Below, piece after piece: positions 10,883 to 21,056 of a stretch of 64,000 nt of DNA. Every line of letters starts with the position of its first letter. The first letter of the stretch is position 1. Made by a program: the position numbers and the translations under genes. This DNA comes from Cristatella mucedo. Lineage: Eukaryota > Bryozoa > Phylactolaemata > Cristatellidae. The DNA lies in assembly GCA_009760855.2 (NCBI GenBank), contig WPIO01000166.1:501001-565000 (forward strand), read 5' to 3'. Below the pieces are notes generated by a model, which worked only from the letters and a program-made list of their open reading frames with translations, was not told the origin of the DNA and did not search any database.

Positions 10883-11976
10883 ATATGAAGAAAATAAAAG
10901 GTGGTGATTTGAAATCTGGCTTAGATACAACAAAATAAGTATTATCAGGAACAACAACTGCAACTGAACTTGGATCAAGAGCAATTATAAAAGTTGCTCC
11001 AAAGATTGCAGTGAAGCTAAATCTACAAGCATCGAATAAGATTGCAACAATTGTTCCAAAAGTTTTGCAGTCGTTCAAAGTTATAGGAACTGCCACAAAA
11101 GCACTAGGAGGATTTCTATCAGGAATAACAGGAGTTGTAGATCTTGGTTTATTCATAAAATAAATTGTTGATGATATTGCTTCAGGAAAGTATGGCAATG
11201 TCTTCTGGAAAACAATTATAGATAAAAAAGAAGGATTGTCAAAAATGGTAGCAAGTTTAGAGGTTGGCTCTTACATAAACGAGATTTTGCTAGAAGCAGA
11301 AAAAGCTAAATATGATTGGTACTTAGATCCTAGTAGGTTTCTTTAAGAGACATTCGGAGAGGAAGTGACTTGGAATGCTTCACAACTAGATACAAAAGCT
11401 TGGAGTAAGAACTTACTTGAAGTAAGATCAGGAGGATTTTTGCCTGCAATTCCGGCAAGCATAGCAAGTATAGCTTCTGTTATTGGAGCAGTTGGCTTAG
11501 GAGTTTTAATAGCAGTATCAGTTGCAGGATTGATTAAGAAGATTATTGATTTGACAATGTATACTGCAAAATCACCTAAAATGGATACACATGAAGAACA
11601 AATGAGTGCTTTGAGTCCGCAGAGTGAAAGACTAAATAATGCAATTACAGAAAAAAAATTTGATAGAATTACTTGATAGAAACATTGATATTGATTTGAG
11701 TGACAAAGTGCAGAATAGCGTGGTGAAAAACAGATTAGATTATTTGAAACAGGGAAAGCAGATAGTAGAGGTGTCTGGCGTTAGCTATTCAGATAAGTTA
11801 AAAGAAGATATAAAAAAAGTAGAAACTATTATAATTGGAGGAAAAAGCATTGCGATTGCAAAAGTGAAAGTGCAATGCTACTAGCTAATCTGTTTGCACA
11901 AGGTAAATCACAAGAAGAAATATAAAATGAAAGGATACAAGTAAAAGATGATTTGAAAAAACGCTTCCGAAATTAA
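10883..11976 (+). pseudogene. Viral membrane-type protein, unknown family
   Basis: The ATG at 10883 is followed by a Gly/Lys-rich N-terminus (MKKIKGGDLKSGLD), an amphipathic region, and a strongly hydrophobic segment at about 11460-11540 (ASIASIASVIGAVGLGVLIAVSVAGLI is seen, i.e. one long or two short membrane passes). The C-terminal third is charged. In-frame TAA codons lie at about 10934, 11162, 11345 and 11922, and 1-nt shifts in A runs near 11650 and 11855. The natural end is probably the TAA at 11974-11976, overlapping the convergent HNH gene's stop. A membrane-active minor capsid role is possible by analogy with small virion proteins of this virus group, but I do not recognise the family. 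Confidence 0.5.
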
Positions 11977-12499
11977 AAGTCTGCGTAGCAAACTATTTTG
12001 TAATCCTCTGTTAAAGAATAAGTAAAATTCAACCGCGCAAATTGTAGGTGAAGGCGAACAGCAGCAAGGTTCCTAGTTCTAGTTTCAGCAGCGGCAACAG
12101 GATTGACAAATAGTCCAAAAAATAATTAACTCTATCTATCATAATATAAGATCTATATTTATTTAACTTTTTATCAAAACAGACACCTATAAATTTAGAA
12201 GTGGTATTTTTTCTTTTTAGTTTGTTTCTTCCATTCTCTGCAGAAGTAGCTAATCTTAGATTGCTTATTCTATTATCCGATCTACTTCCACTAATATGCT
12301 CAATTTCAAAAATTGGCATTTCATTTTTACAAATTAGCCAGGCCAATCTATGTGCTTGATATGTTTTTCCATCAATTTTTATTTGTCTATATCCACTATG
12401 ATGTAACGTTCCAGATTCTTCGCCAATTATTGCATTACTACTTCGTGTAGTTTTATTTGTAAACTTACCGTTAAAAGCATTATAATCCAAAAGTTCCAT
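11973..12499 (-). pseudogene. HNH homing endonuclease with AP2 DNA-binding domain
   Basis: The frame starts at ATG 12499-12497. It has an HNH core in its middle: a YQAHRLAWL segment, then EIEHISGSRSDNRISNLRLAT, which supplies the His-Asn-Asn/His metal site, then a TSKFIGVCFDKKLNKYRSYI segment typical of AP2 domains in phage-type free-standing homing nucleases. A single missing T near 12085 changes frame; the following frame ends with the characteristic FARLNF of AP2 modules and stops with TAA at 11975-11973. The product would nick or cut DNA and copy its own gene into homologous sites. It is a selfish gene within the virus; its presence in a Polinton-type element is unusual. Confidence 0.8.
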
Positions 12500-12593
12500 A
12501 ACTCTCTCACGTAATGCACAAACTTCATCACGATTTATTTCTTAAAATATAATAGTTTTATTTGCCTTTAAATAAAAATTAATTAGTTTAGAA

Positions 12594-13297
12594 ATGGAAT
12601 ATCAGGAGACAAAGTGGAAACTGTCAGACCATCAAGTAAATTTAATACATAAGTCAAATAAACCTATTTTAATCAGATTAAAAAAGAAGACTTATCAGGC
12701 ATTGTTTCTATCTTTGTAACAAAAACACAACTTGCTAGAATTGAGAAGTGTAAGTCAAAGAACACTGGCATACATTTAAATCTAAGTTTGAAGCAATTGA
12801 AACAGAATAGAAAGGTTGGCTCGGGCATTGTTGATATAATAAACAAACTAACTAGAAACCGCGAAATGCACCTCAAATTACCAAATGGCATTAAATCTGA
12901 ATTTTTCCTTGGTGGTTCATTCAACGGCACTAACCGTTACAGTTATGCGGGTCCAGGAACCAAATTTACTCAAAGGATGACTGAAGGCTATGAGGGTACT
13001 AACGATCTAGATAGATCTGCTTTAGTGCACGATAGTCTATACACAGAAACTGGATCAATGACTAAACCTCAGAGGACACAAATAAGAAACTTGTCAGACT
13101 TGGTATTAGCTGAATCTGCTGCTAGAATTGCACTTGATCCAAGACAACCAAATTATGTACGTGAAGATGCAAAGACAGTAGCAGCCGTGATGGCAGCAAA
13201 AAGCAAATTGGGCTTAGGCTTAGGCGGAGCATTAAACGATTCATTTGCTACTGATTTTCTAAAAGATAAAGTTAGAAATCCTGCTAGTCTTAAATAA
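12594..13297 (+). pseudogene. Virion protein with parvovirus-type phospholipase A2 domain
   Basis: The ATG at 12594 follows TTTAGAA. The N-terminus (WKLSDHQVNLI, then a stretch with Lys-rich beta elements) resembles a conserved basic motif at the start of Polinton/adintovirus virion proteins. A 1-nt shift in the A run near 12682 separates it from the main frame. The PLA2 domain shows the calcium loop YAGPGTKF and, about 18 residues on, DLDRSALVHDSLY with the catalytic His-Asp. In parvoviruses this domain opens the endosomal membrane during entry; the same role is inferred here. The C-terminal tail is Ala/Leu/Gly-rich. The gene ends in TAA at 13297. Confidence 0.8.
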
Positions 13298-13517
13298 GAT
13301 AAAAAATTATGCTCGCGGAATCGTTGATAGAATGCTTGATATCACTCGGAAGAGGATCTAAAAAATTTAACTTACAAACTTTTTATTTATTTATTTATAT
13401 TTATACTTATATTTTGAAACTCTGCTGGATTAAAAACTGATCTCTTTGGCAAACCATAAACTTGTACTTGGTCAATCTTAAGTTTAATATATTAAATCTT
13501 GCTTCATTATTATAGTA

Positions 13518-13903
13518 TTATTTTGAAACATAACTACCATCCAGAAATCCAGTGATACTAAAATCCTTTCCCAATTTCTTAATTACATCCGCAGGACTAG
13601 ATACTTTAATTTGTTTTTTGTTTCCATCAAACATAATGCTAGGTTTTTTCCAAAATCAAATCTAATTCCAATTGTTGACCTTGCACTAGCATCAAATCCT
13701 TTGAATTCTAATTGTTCACTTGATCTATCTACAATGTTTTGAATATAAGGAAGTGATTCTTCTGTTAAATACATCCACGCACTAAGGTAAGGTTTTGAAT
13801 CCTTTGAAATTTTCTCTTCAACATGAACATGTGCAGGCTTTCCTTTAGGAATAACAACTGCAGAGTTTTGGAGGACTACAAATTTAGTTTCTTGATTTGT
13901 CAT
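13518..13903 (-). pseudogene. Viral protein of unknown function, ~128 codons
   Basis: The ATG at 13903-13901 lies directly behind CACTATATAGA. The frame opens with MTNQETKFVVLQNSAVVIPKG and is predicted beta-rich at first, with a mixed second half. A missing A near 13648 shifts the frame; the next frame runs to a TAA at 13520-13518. No family is recognised. It sits between the PLA2 gene and the protease, facing the PLA2 gene. Confidence 0.5.
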
Positions 13904-13931
13904 TCTATATAGTGGAAATATTTTGTTTAAT

Positions 13932-14370
13932 TCAAATTAATAATCGCATGACTGTACCAAAATCGACAAATTCCATTAGTTTCAGAAAGATTAGGCACCT
14001 CATTCCACAATCCGTTTGGTTAAACTTTTGCAGCTGAAACGTTTGAAAGCTCGGTGTAGCACCGAAATAATCAATCACTTCTGACATGTGGAGGAGCACC
14101 GAACGAATCAAAAGAAAAACATGGATCTCCTACTTTTTTAAGTGCTACCCAATGATATATTGCTAGATCTGATTTTCCAGTATTGCAAATAAGGCACTCA
14201 TTCTGTTCTGGAGAACTTAATTCATCTCGCGCAAATATACCTCTGAAATTTTTATATCTAATTCTTTCACATCGTTATTTATTTCACAATCAGTTAGTGG
14301 AGTACTTTTTACTTTTTTTTAAACTGTTGATAGTTTTTCTTAGTTCAGAAAGAATGCTATCTTTAGTCAT
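13932..14370 (-). pseudogene. Adenovirus-type (adenain) cysteine maturation protease
   Basis: The signature of the C5/adenain family is visible across two frames. There is FRGIFARDEL (about 14255-14225), then HWVALKKVG with the catalytic His (about 14152), then FSFDSFGAPP with the catalytic Asp/Glu-type residue (about 14112). In the other frame comes a conserved Gln-Thr-Asp-Cys-Gly with the nucleophilic Cys (about 14010), followed by RCLIFL. In this virus class the enzyme cuts capsid precursors during maturation. The break between frames lies near 14075-14060 (TGA at about 14073); further shifts lie near 14325 and 14250. A possible start is the ATG at 14370-14368, but the frame is continuous with the zinc-ribbon region upstream. 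TGA at 13934-13932 ends the frame. Confidence 0.8.
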
Positions 14371-14636
14371 TTCACCACCAAACTTGTAACCGTGAGACAA
14401 AACTCCAGTTCCTAACTTTTTCCCATCAGCTAGAACTCCAGTACCTAACTTTTTACCATGAGACAAAACTCCTCTCGCTACACTCGCACTTCTAAGCTTT
14501 ACAAACTTTGACTTTTTACTCTCACAAATCACACAAATTGCTTTAATCATTCCTTTAAGTCCTTTTGTACTATTTCAGTATACTCCTCATGAATGCCATC
14601 TGTAGGCTGTTTGCACTTCAAGCAGTAAATTTCCAC
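14290..14636 (-). pseudogene. Viral zinc ribbon protein with Gly/Lys repeats
   Basis: A YCLKCK motif followed after ~25 residues by CVICESKKSKFVK forms the two-Cys-pair zinc ribbon seen in small proteins of many nucleocytoplasmic viruses and Polintons. Three copies of an 11-residue repeat follow (GVLSHGKKLGT, GVLADGKKLGT, GVLSHGYKFGG). A shift near 14550 separates the two Cys pairs. The expected start is a GTG at 14636-14634, in the place where ATG would follow the ATTATAAAA motif, so the start codon may be mutated. The frame runs on into the N-terminus of the protease region, so a fusion cannot be excluded. Confidence 0.6.
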
Positions 14637-14670
14637 TTTTATAATATAAAAACTTTTTTTAGTATAGGAT
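14637..14670. promoter_or_regulatory. Divergent promoter between zinc ribbon and ATPase
   Basis: These 34 nt separate the divergent starts. On the + strand AGTATAGGAT precedes the ATPase ATG; on the - strand ATATTATAAAA precedes the zinc-ribbon start. Confidence 0.45.
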
Positions 14671-15342
14671 ATGTCTCTTCGAGTAAGGGCGTTTAATTTT
14701 GGACAAGATGTAGATACTGGACATAAAGAACCTTTACCGAGTGTACCAATCAGAGCTTTAGTTTAAGGTCCAAGTGGTTCAAGTAAATCTCAATTAATTA
14801 TGAATTGGATATTCTACGGAATGGTAAATTGTGATAGTTGTACAATTATTGCTTCAAGTTTAGATCAAAAATTGTATCGCGGACTTACGTCGATCACAAA
14901 AGAATAAAAAGCTTAATCTTGTATAAATGGTATTGATGCTATGCCAGAAGTAGACTCGTGTAAGAACTGCAAGAATGTTGTTGTACTTGATGATTTAATG
15001 ACTGAGGATCAAACTAAAATATTAGACTATTTCACACGTGGAAGACATAAAGGTTTAAATATTTTCTATCTTGCTCAAGGATTTACTAATATACCTAGGA
15101 GAGAAATTAGAAATAATGTAAATCTAATAGTAATCTTTAAGCAAAATGCAACTGACATCGAGTATATTCGTGATGCATATGTTGGAGATATTGATAAGAA
15201 ACAATTTAAAGAATGGGTTAACTCTTGTACTAGAAACCGTTTTGGTTATTGTATGATAGACCTAACAAAGACTGAGTCAGAAGGCAGATTTTGGTCTGTT
15301 GATTCAGCAGGAAAGCAATTAATGACATTTTTTAATTCTTAA
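14671..15342 (+). pseudogene. FtsK/HerA-type DNA packaging ATPase
   Basis: The ATG at 14671 directly follows AGTATAGGAT. The Walker A motif GPSGSSKSQ is at about 14767-14795, preceded immediately by an in-frame TAA (14764-14766). Two more TAA codons lie at about 14905 and 14914. The Walker B motif VVVLDDLM is at about 14977-15000. Conserved downstream motifs are FTRGRHKGLNIFYLAQ (sensor region) and NVNLIVIFKQ. These are the diagnostic pattern of the A32-like packaging ATPase of Polintons, adintoviruses and giant viruses, which pumps genomic DNA into the capsid. Length (223 codons) matches the family. The stop is TAA at 15342, followed at once by TAG. Confidence 0.9.
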
Positions 15343-15355
15343 TAGATATAGTAAA

Positions 15356-16518
15356 ATGTTTAATGGGAAAATTTACTCTAGTGGTAAAAAACCTTACAAA
15401 GGAAGTGTTCAAGAGGCATTAGATTATGAAACTAAACTGCAAAACCTGCAAGATCTAAGAGATGCAAATATTCTATAAAACTCCAGTGAGATACAAATAA
15501 TAGAATCAGAAATTGCTGTAAGAGATGCTGCTGAGCATAGATTAAACGAGCAGGCATTAGAGAGATCTACTGATAACTCAGGCAAAGTTGTCCTTGAGAA
15601 ACTTAAAAGAGTTAGACCTAAACTTGCTTTACAGATAGAAAACAAAGAACAACTGCAGAAAGCTTTAGAATACAAATCCAAACCAGACATATCTAGAACT
15701 ATTCAAAAAGCAAGGACAGCTGTTAGTGAAGGAAAGCATAAAAAATCAATTACTATAGCAAATCAAGCAAAGACATATGCAACAAATCCAGAAATACGAG
15801 AAGCCATTGATGTTGCTCAAAAAGGTTTAGCTGAAGAGTTTAATATAAATCCTACTACTGGCACTCCAAAGAAAACTGTAGAAGATTTAGATAAAGCTGA
15901 ACTAATTAAAATAGTTAAAGAAAAAAATGGATATGTCCCCAGTTATTTACCAAGAATAATAAATGAGATTGATAGTACAAATTAAGATTTATATGAGCTA
16001 TGAGTAAAACTTACTAATGAAAAAATGTATACTGCTGAACAAGAGCTAGAACAAACTGCTCATGATGTCTTAGAATACACTATGGATTATTATACTAAAC
16101 TTAATGGTATGCAAATGGATGAATTAGCTAAAGCATATGAGTTAACAGTTGATAAGAAGAAAGATTTTCTTGATATTATTGGAGCAAAGAAAACTGGTGG
16201 AATAACTAAACCTATAAGAAAGATTGTGGAAAATCTTAGTGAAGGAAATCTTTCCAATGTTGTTACAGAACTAGAAAAAAGAAGTGTAAAAAACAAAGAG
16301 TTTTAGATTATTTATGACCAAAAGTTGGAAGTGGTATTGAAATAATTCCATTAGTTGTAAAGAATGATTATTAAGTGTTTGATAAGATTGAATTGTGGAT
16401 TCGTGAGCTTGCTGCTGGAAATACTGGAGTAGTAAATTCTATCAGTGCTGCTGTTGATTACCTTGCAAAATCTAGAAAAGTACCAAAGTCATATGCTGCT
16501 AAAATTAATAATATATAG
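15356..16518 (+). pseudogene. Large helical viral protein of unknown function
   Basis: The ATG at 15356 follows ATAGATATAGTAAA. A single frame can be followed from 15356 to about 16290 (~310 codons), interrupted by TAA near 15476, TAA near 15983 and TGA near 16001. A shift in an A run near 16290 leads to a second frame with TGA at about 16312 and TAA at about 16372, ending at TAG 16516-16518. The composition (Glu, Lys, Gln, Ala, Leu) indicates long helices or coiled coil. Position between ATPase and minor capsid genes suggests a structural or scaffold role. Only the last part is open enough to look like a gene by itself. No family is recognised. Confidence 0.55.
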
Positions 16519-16524
16519 AAAATG
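16511..16524 (+). promoter_or_regulatory. TATAG start motif overlapping upstream stop
   Basis: ATATATAGAAAATG contains the probable stop TAG (16516-16518) of the preceding gene and lies immediately before the ATG at 16522. Confidence 0.5.
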
Positions 16525-17401
16525 TCGGATCTTCTTGGTGTAGCTAAGGATATTCTAAAAAATGTTGAGTCAATCAAAAAGGATACCATTTCAGGTAAGG
16601 AAGGATACGTTTTTAATGTAACTGGAACTACTAATCCTATTATTGTAAAAATAAATAATCCAATAAGACTTAAGAACAAAAGGTTTCAGGTATGCTTCAA
16701 AAAAATTGTTGGTACTAACTCTTTTAAAAATATAACAACTTCAAACAACACTTTTGTATACAGACTTGCAGGAGGATCTGATAGAACAGTAAGGATTCCT
16801 CCTGGAATATATGCTGCTGTGCCTGATGATGTAAATGTTGGTATTGCAGATACAATAAACGATTCTATTGGGTTATCCGGAAATGATAAGTCTTTTTTAG
16901 GCATTGATACTGCTACTTCTAATTCTTGGATTACTATGCCGGCTGGGTTTACATTTGCTGCTGCTAAGTCTACTTTATCTAACATTCTTGGATTTACTGG
17001 AACTGTTTATACAACTGATAGAACACTGCCATTAAATACACATGCTGCAGCACCTGGAAAACAACTCACACAAGTAGTTGTAGATCCTAGAGAAAAAATT
17101 ACTTCAGAGAATGAAGTCTTTGTTTCTGACTTGAATTTAATTCTTATAAACTGTAATTTGGTTGCTAGTAGAACTAGTTATATAAATATAATATCGAAAC
17201 ACAAGCTTTTAGAAGTTTTGCTTATAATTTATATCCTTGGGAACAAATGGTGTATGAGCCGAACACTCTTGAATATCACAATCTTGTTAGAGATTCTATT
17301 TCTGATAAAAATGATTACAATTACAGACCAAAATTTGAAAGTTTTAGATTTTGCATCTCAACAGATCACTGTTGGAATAGAAATTATAGAAATATAATAT
17401 A
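16522..17401 (+). pseudogene. Minor capsid (penton-like) protein 1
   Basis: The N-terminal helix is followed by FNVTGTTNPIIVKINNPIRL and by a beta-rich domain with RTVRIPPGIYAA. This pattern (a short T-x-NPI-x-V strand, then an IPPG-Y element) is typical of Polinton minor capsid proteins that form the penton. The first ~225 codons are in one frame. A shift near 17185 moves coding to another frame, recognisable by PWEQMVYEPNTLEYHN, which ends in the TAA at 17399-17401 just before the next start. A paralogous gene follows directly. The penton assignment is by motif and by the neighbouring capsid gene. Confidence 0.65.
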
Positions 17402-17404
17402 AGA

Positions 17405-18264
17405 ATGTCTATAAGAATAACTGGAACTACTAATTCTGATTCAAAAACTCCAGTTCCACCATTAATGCTTGGATCTGATTCTGGTTATAACAAAATAGGC
17501 TTTCGAAGAGTTGAGTTTACATATACAAATAGAACAATATCAAATATTACTACTGCAGTAAACGATTTATTTTGGTATAAAGCGAGTATGGCAAACTCTA
17601 ACAATTTCTCAATTGCTATACCAGAAGGATATTATGATAGTCAAAAGATTGTCTTTGCATTAAATCAAGCTCTAGTAAAAGCTGCCTCATTTTAAAATGT
17701 TGCTAATAGAAATAGTACTGGAATAAAATTTAGTGTTGATACAGATGATAGAATAATAATGCAAGTTGTTGGTGATTATGTTGCATTACTTGGAACTAAT
17801 TCTGGTGTAATTAATTCAATTGGTGATACTCTAGGTTTTGATTCAAACTTGAATCAAAACCAGCAAGGTTCATTCGATCCTGCAATGGTTGGTGGAACGC
17901 CATATGAGGCAATAGAAAAAGCAATGTATTTCTCTGGAACTTACAAGGCTTAGAATAAAATGCAGTTGCCTGACAATTCTGGCGTAAAATGGATAAGTAT
18001 TGATTGTGATTTGGTAGACCCTAGTAAGAACTATGTTGAACATAAAAAGGATTTTTAGAGCAATCACCATCTTCATATTTAATTGATATTTATGATATTG
18101 ATCCAGGAGAGAAAGTTGACGTTCATGTTCCGAATATTGTATTCTTGCCTACTCGTGGAGACATTGATGGTGTTAGCAATATTACAATTATTTTTACTGA
18201 TCAAAATAGAAATAAAATAAATACTATTACGGATGTTGTAACTACAATAGAAATTTCTAAATAA
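17405..18264 (+). pseudogene. Minor capsid (penton-like) protein 2
   Basis: The ATG at 17405 follows ATAATATAAGA. The product has the same architecture as the gene before: RITGTTN near the N-terminus, a Phe-Arg-Arg-Val-Glu-Phe strand and an AIPEGYYD element. In-frame stops are TAA at about 17693 and TAG at about 17951. A missing T near 18053 shifts the frame; the next frame (with DIDPGEKVDVHVPNIV) runs to a TAA at 18262-18264. Two tandem penton-type genes fit duplication and division of labour at capsid vertices, as in related viruses, but that is an inference. Confidence 0.6.
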
Positions 18265-18288
18265 TGAGATAATGGGATAAATAATAGG

Positions 18289-18850
18289 ATGGGTAGCTAT
18301 GCCAGAATTGGCCATGGTGGGATAAGTGGTGGAAAATATCATGGCTCTGGTGTACTTGACAAGATTATTGATGGTGTTGGAAAAGCAGCACCTGTGCTTA
18401 CTGGACTAACTGGACTTAGCATGAACATTGCAAATAAAGGCATTGAAATGCATCAGGCAAAAGAAAATTAATTGAATTACAAACAAAAAGAAAGAGAAGA
18501 TAGACCAGGAGTAACAGCTGACAAGCGTAGAGACGTTGATGATAAAAAGCTGATGAGGAAAGAAGGAACGCGAGTATGAGACCTTGAAAAGCAAAAGAAA
18601 GAAGAAGATTATGACATGAAAGCTCAAAGATATTGATCTTGGGATAAGACGAGCAATGCGTGACAAACTTAAACCAAAGAACGATAAGAAATACAAGGCA
18701 AAGATGGAGGATTCTGAGACAGAGGATTATTCAGAAACGTTAAAAGAAAATGATCCTAAGGCGTACAAAGAAATAGAAGGAGTTGTAAGAGAAAAATCTG
18801 CTGTTCCTGCTATTATGCCTGCTCCAAGAGCTAATGGAAATGGAGGAAAT
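18289..18850 (+). pseudogene. Gly-rich then Lys/Glu-rich protein upstream of the capsid gene
   Basis: The ATG at 18289 follows AATAATAGG. The first 60 codons are Gly-rich with an amphipathic segment (GVLDKIIDGVGKAAPVLTGLTGLS), reminiscent of membrane-lytic minor virion proteins. A TAA at 18469-18471 and a TGA at about 18577 interrupt the frame. A shift near 18625 leads into a highly charged stretch that is continuous with the major capsid frame. It may be a separate minor capsid/scaffold protein or an N-terminal extension of the capsid protein; no TATAG motif lies between them, so I cannot decide. Confidence 0.45.
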
Positions 18851-20470
18851 ATGAACGAAATTGGTGTTGGTTTATACATTCAGAATAGGAAATACATTTT
18901 TACTTTTTTACATAGAGAAGAAATGGCAAGTGCACCGATTGACTCCATACTCGAATTAGGTGATCCTAGTTTTCCTAATTATAAGATTAAAGCTTATCAA
19001 TACAGAAAGTTTTATCAGACAAATGGAAATGAAACAGGTGGTATTGCTAGTAAACTTGTAACATTTACTGTTCCTGGCGAACAACAAACATGCTATGTAC
19101 TTTCCGATGGATATCTTTTACTTGAAGGTCAGGTGCAAGTACCTAATACTGGAGCTGACGCGGCTACGAAGGTTTTACTAATTCTAAAAGAACATTTGCT
19201 GTTGGATTAGTTAACAACGCTGGTGCTTGGTTATTTAGTAGCATGAGAATTAGACTTGGTGTTGAAGAAACTGAAAGCCTTCCATTAAAAGAAGCAGTTG
19301 GAAGCGTTTCAACACTTATGGGTCTTCTATGCTATCCAAATGATTACAACAGAACTGAAGGACCTGCAACTGGATGGAAAAAGGATGAAGCAAACTCATT
19401 GGATGATATGAATACTGGTCTTACTTCATATGTAAGTCCTAGCGCATCTGCTGCAACAACTTCAAATAATGGTTTCATTTATAGAAGAGGTATTATAAAC
19501 AATATGATTGATGCTGATGCTGATGTTTCAATATTCAGCATTGCACTTTCTCCAGCAAGACTTTCAGGATTTTGTGCTGATATGAATAAAATTTTATATA
19601 ACATTCCTTTTACTCTAGAAATGACTCGTGTTAGAGGAGATGATAAACACTTTATTTTGACTGGTGCATCTGCTGCCGCTGGAACTACTACGAATACTAT
19701 CACAACTAGAGGAGTTGCTGGCGTTGCAAATGATGGTGCTTATACAACTTTCAAAGTTGCTATGTCAAAAATGAGATTAGTTTTTCCTTGTGTAACACCT
19801 ACAGAAAGTATTAAAAGAGCACTTGCTGATAAATCAAGTAAAAGATCTAAGAAAATAAGACTTGACTACACAGTTTTTACAGAGATAGACGTTATGAAAA
19901 TATTACAATAACTAGCCTTAATCAAGGACTTAAATTTACTAAATCTCTTTCAGTTCAAAATACGATTGATAAAGTTAGATGGTTGATTGTTGCAGCACAA
20001 AATTATATTAAGTATGATAGCTACACTGGTAATCCTTGCACCTATAACCACTGCAATATCAAGAATGTTTCTGTGCTTGCTAATGGCTCTAAACAATATC
20101 TTTATGTCTTAAGATCTGGCGAGCCTAAAAAAGGAAAATGTTCTCCAGCATATATGGATTTCACAACATTCAGAAAGCAATATCTTGGTCTTAATGAGAT
20201 TGCAAACCCTGTTGGTGTAACTTATCCTGAGTGGTTATCCCTTTATCCTATTCATGTTATTGATCTGCAATATAATGATGAACCTCTCAGAGTCACTTCT
20301 AGACTTGATGTAACTATTGAATTTAATTCTGCTTTACCAACTGATAATACACAAATAATGATTCACTATTTAACTATTGTGAGAACACTGCAGAGCTTAC
20401 ATCAAACGGCAATGAAGCAAATTTCACTTGCAATAAAGATGTAACTGTCTATGATGGAAGTGACATTTAA
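18851..20470 (+). pseudogene. Major capsid protein (double jelly roll)
   Basis: Three consecutive frames cover about 540 codons, the usual size for Polinton major capsid proteins. Recognisable segments are KFYQTNG, the LSDGYLLLEGQV strand, PNTGADAAT, then after a shift near 19175 GLVNNAGAWLFSSMRIRLG, then after a missing T near 19880 RYENITITSLNQG. Another shift near 20390 precedes the probable stop, TAA at 20468-20470. The pattern of a first jelly roll with 'YLLLEG-V-PN' followed by 'F-SM-I-LG-E' is diagnostic to me for this capsid family, whose trimers form the icosahedral shell. The N-terminal limit is uncertain (see previous entry). Confidence 0.8.
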
Positions 20471-20487
20471 ATTAAACCAGAAATATA

Positions 20488-21056
20488 ATGAATAAATTTG
20501 ATTTTGTACAAGGTGAGTGGAAAAATCAATGTCTTTGAATTTTGGAGGCTCGGATGTTTACTCAGTGCTTGGAAATGATTTAATATTTGGAGATCAGGCT
20601 GAAAGTGATATAGAATTAATTGCAAATGAAAAACTAAAAAATACATTGCTAATAATTCTAGTATGAGATTTCTTCCAATGATGTTTGGTAAAGTATTTGA
20701 GCCTATTGCCGCTAAGTTTTTAGAAATGAAACTTAAAGTAAAACTTGATAATGCGAATGATTGTTTTAGTAGTGATGGTGTATACAGATATTCTCCTGAT
20801 GGAATAATAGACAGCAATACTCTAGTAGAAATAAAATGCTTATGGAGCAGGAATACTATTGATGACTTTATACCTCTTTATACCTAAACAATATCATGCG
20901 CAGTGTTTACTAAGCTTACATGTTTTAAAGCTTAATGATGATTTAATAAGAAATATTATTGATGATTGTATACCTAAACAATATCACGCACAATTCTTAT
21001 CAGGTTTACATGTTTTAAAGCTTAGTGAATGCGCTTTTACTCTGAATTTACTCTGA
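20488..21056 (+). pseudogene. YqaJ-type viral exonuclease/recombinase
   Basis: The ATG at 20488 opens a frame with QGEWKNQ. A shift near 20530 leads to NFGGSDVYSVLG and another near 20640 to a frame with the PD-(D/E)xK core YRYSPDGIIDSNTLVEIKCLW. A third shift near 20875 follows. Family knowledge: these metal-dependent 5'-3' exonucleases generate ends for recombination-dependent replication in phages, baculoviruses and Polintons. The conserved IPKQYHAQ-x-LSGLHVLKL motif appears twice in tandem (about 20883-20935 and 20970-21030) where family members have one copy, so the C-terminus carries a ~90-bp internal duplication. Confidence 0.8.

Noticed and set aside
11975-12120. Gln-rich C-terminal extension of the membrane-type gene on the + strand
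   Set aside because: It is the antisense shadow of the AP2 part of the HNH gene, whose FARLNF ending is a family motif.
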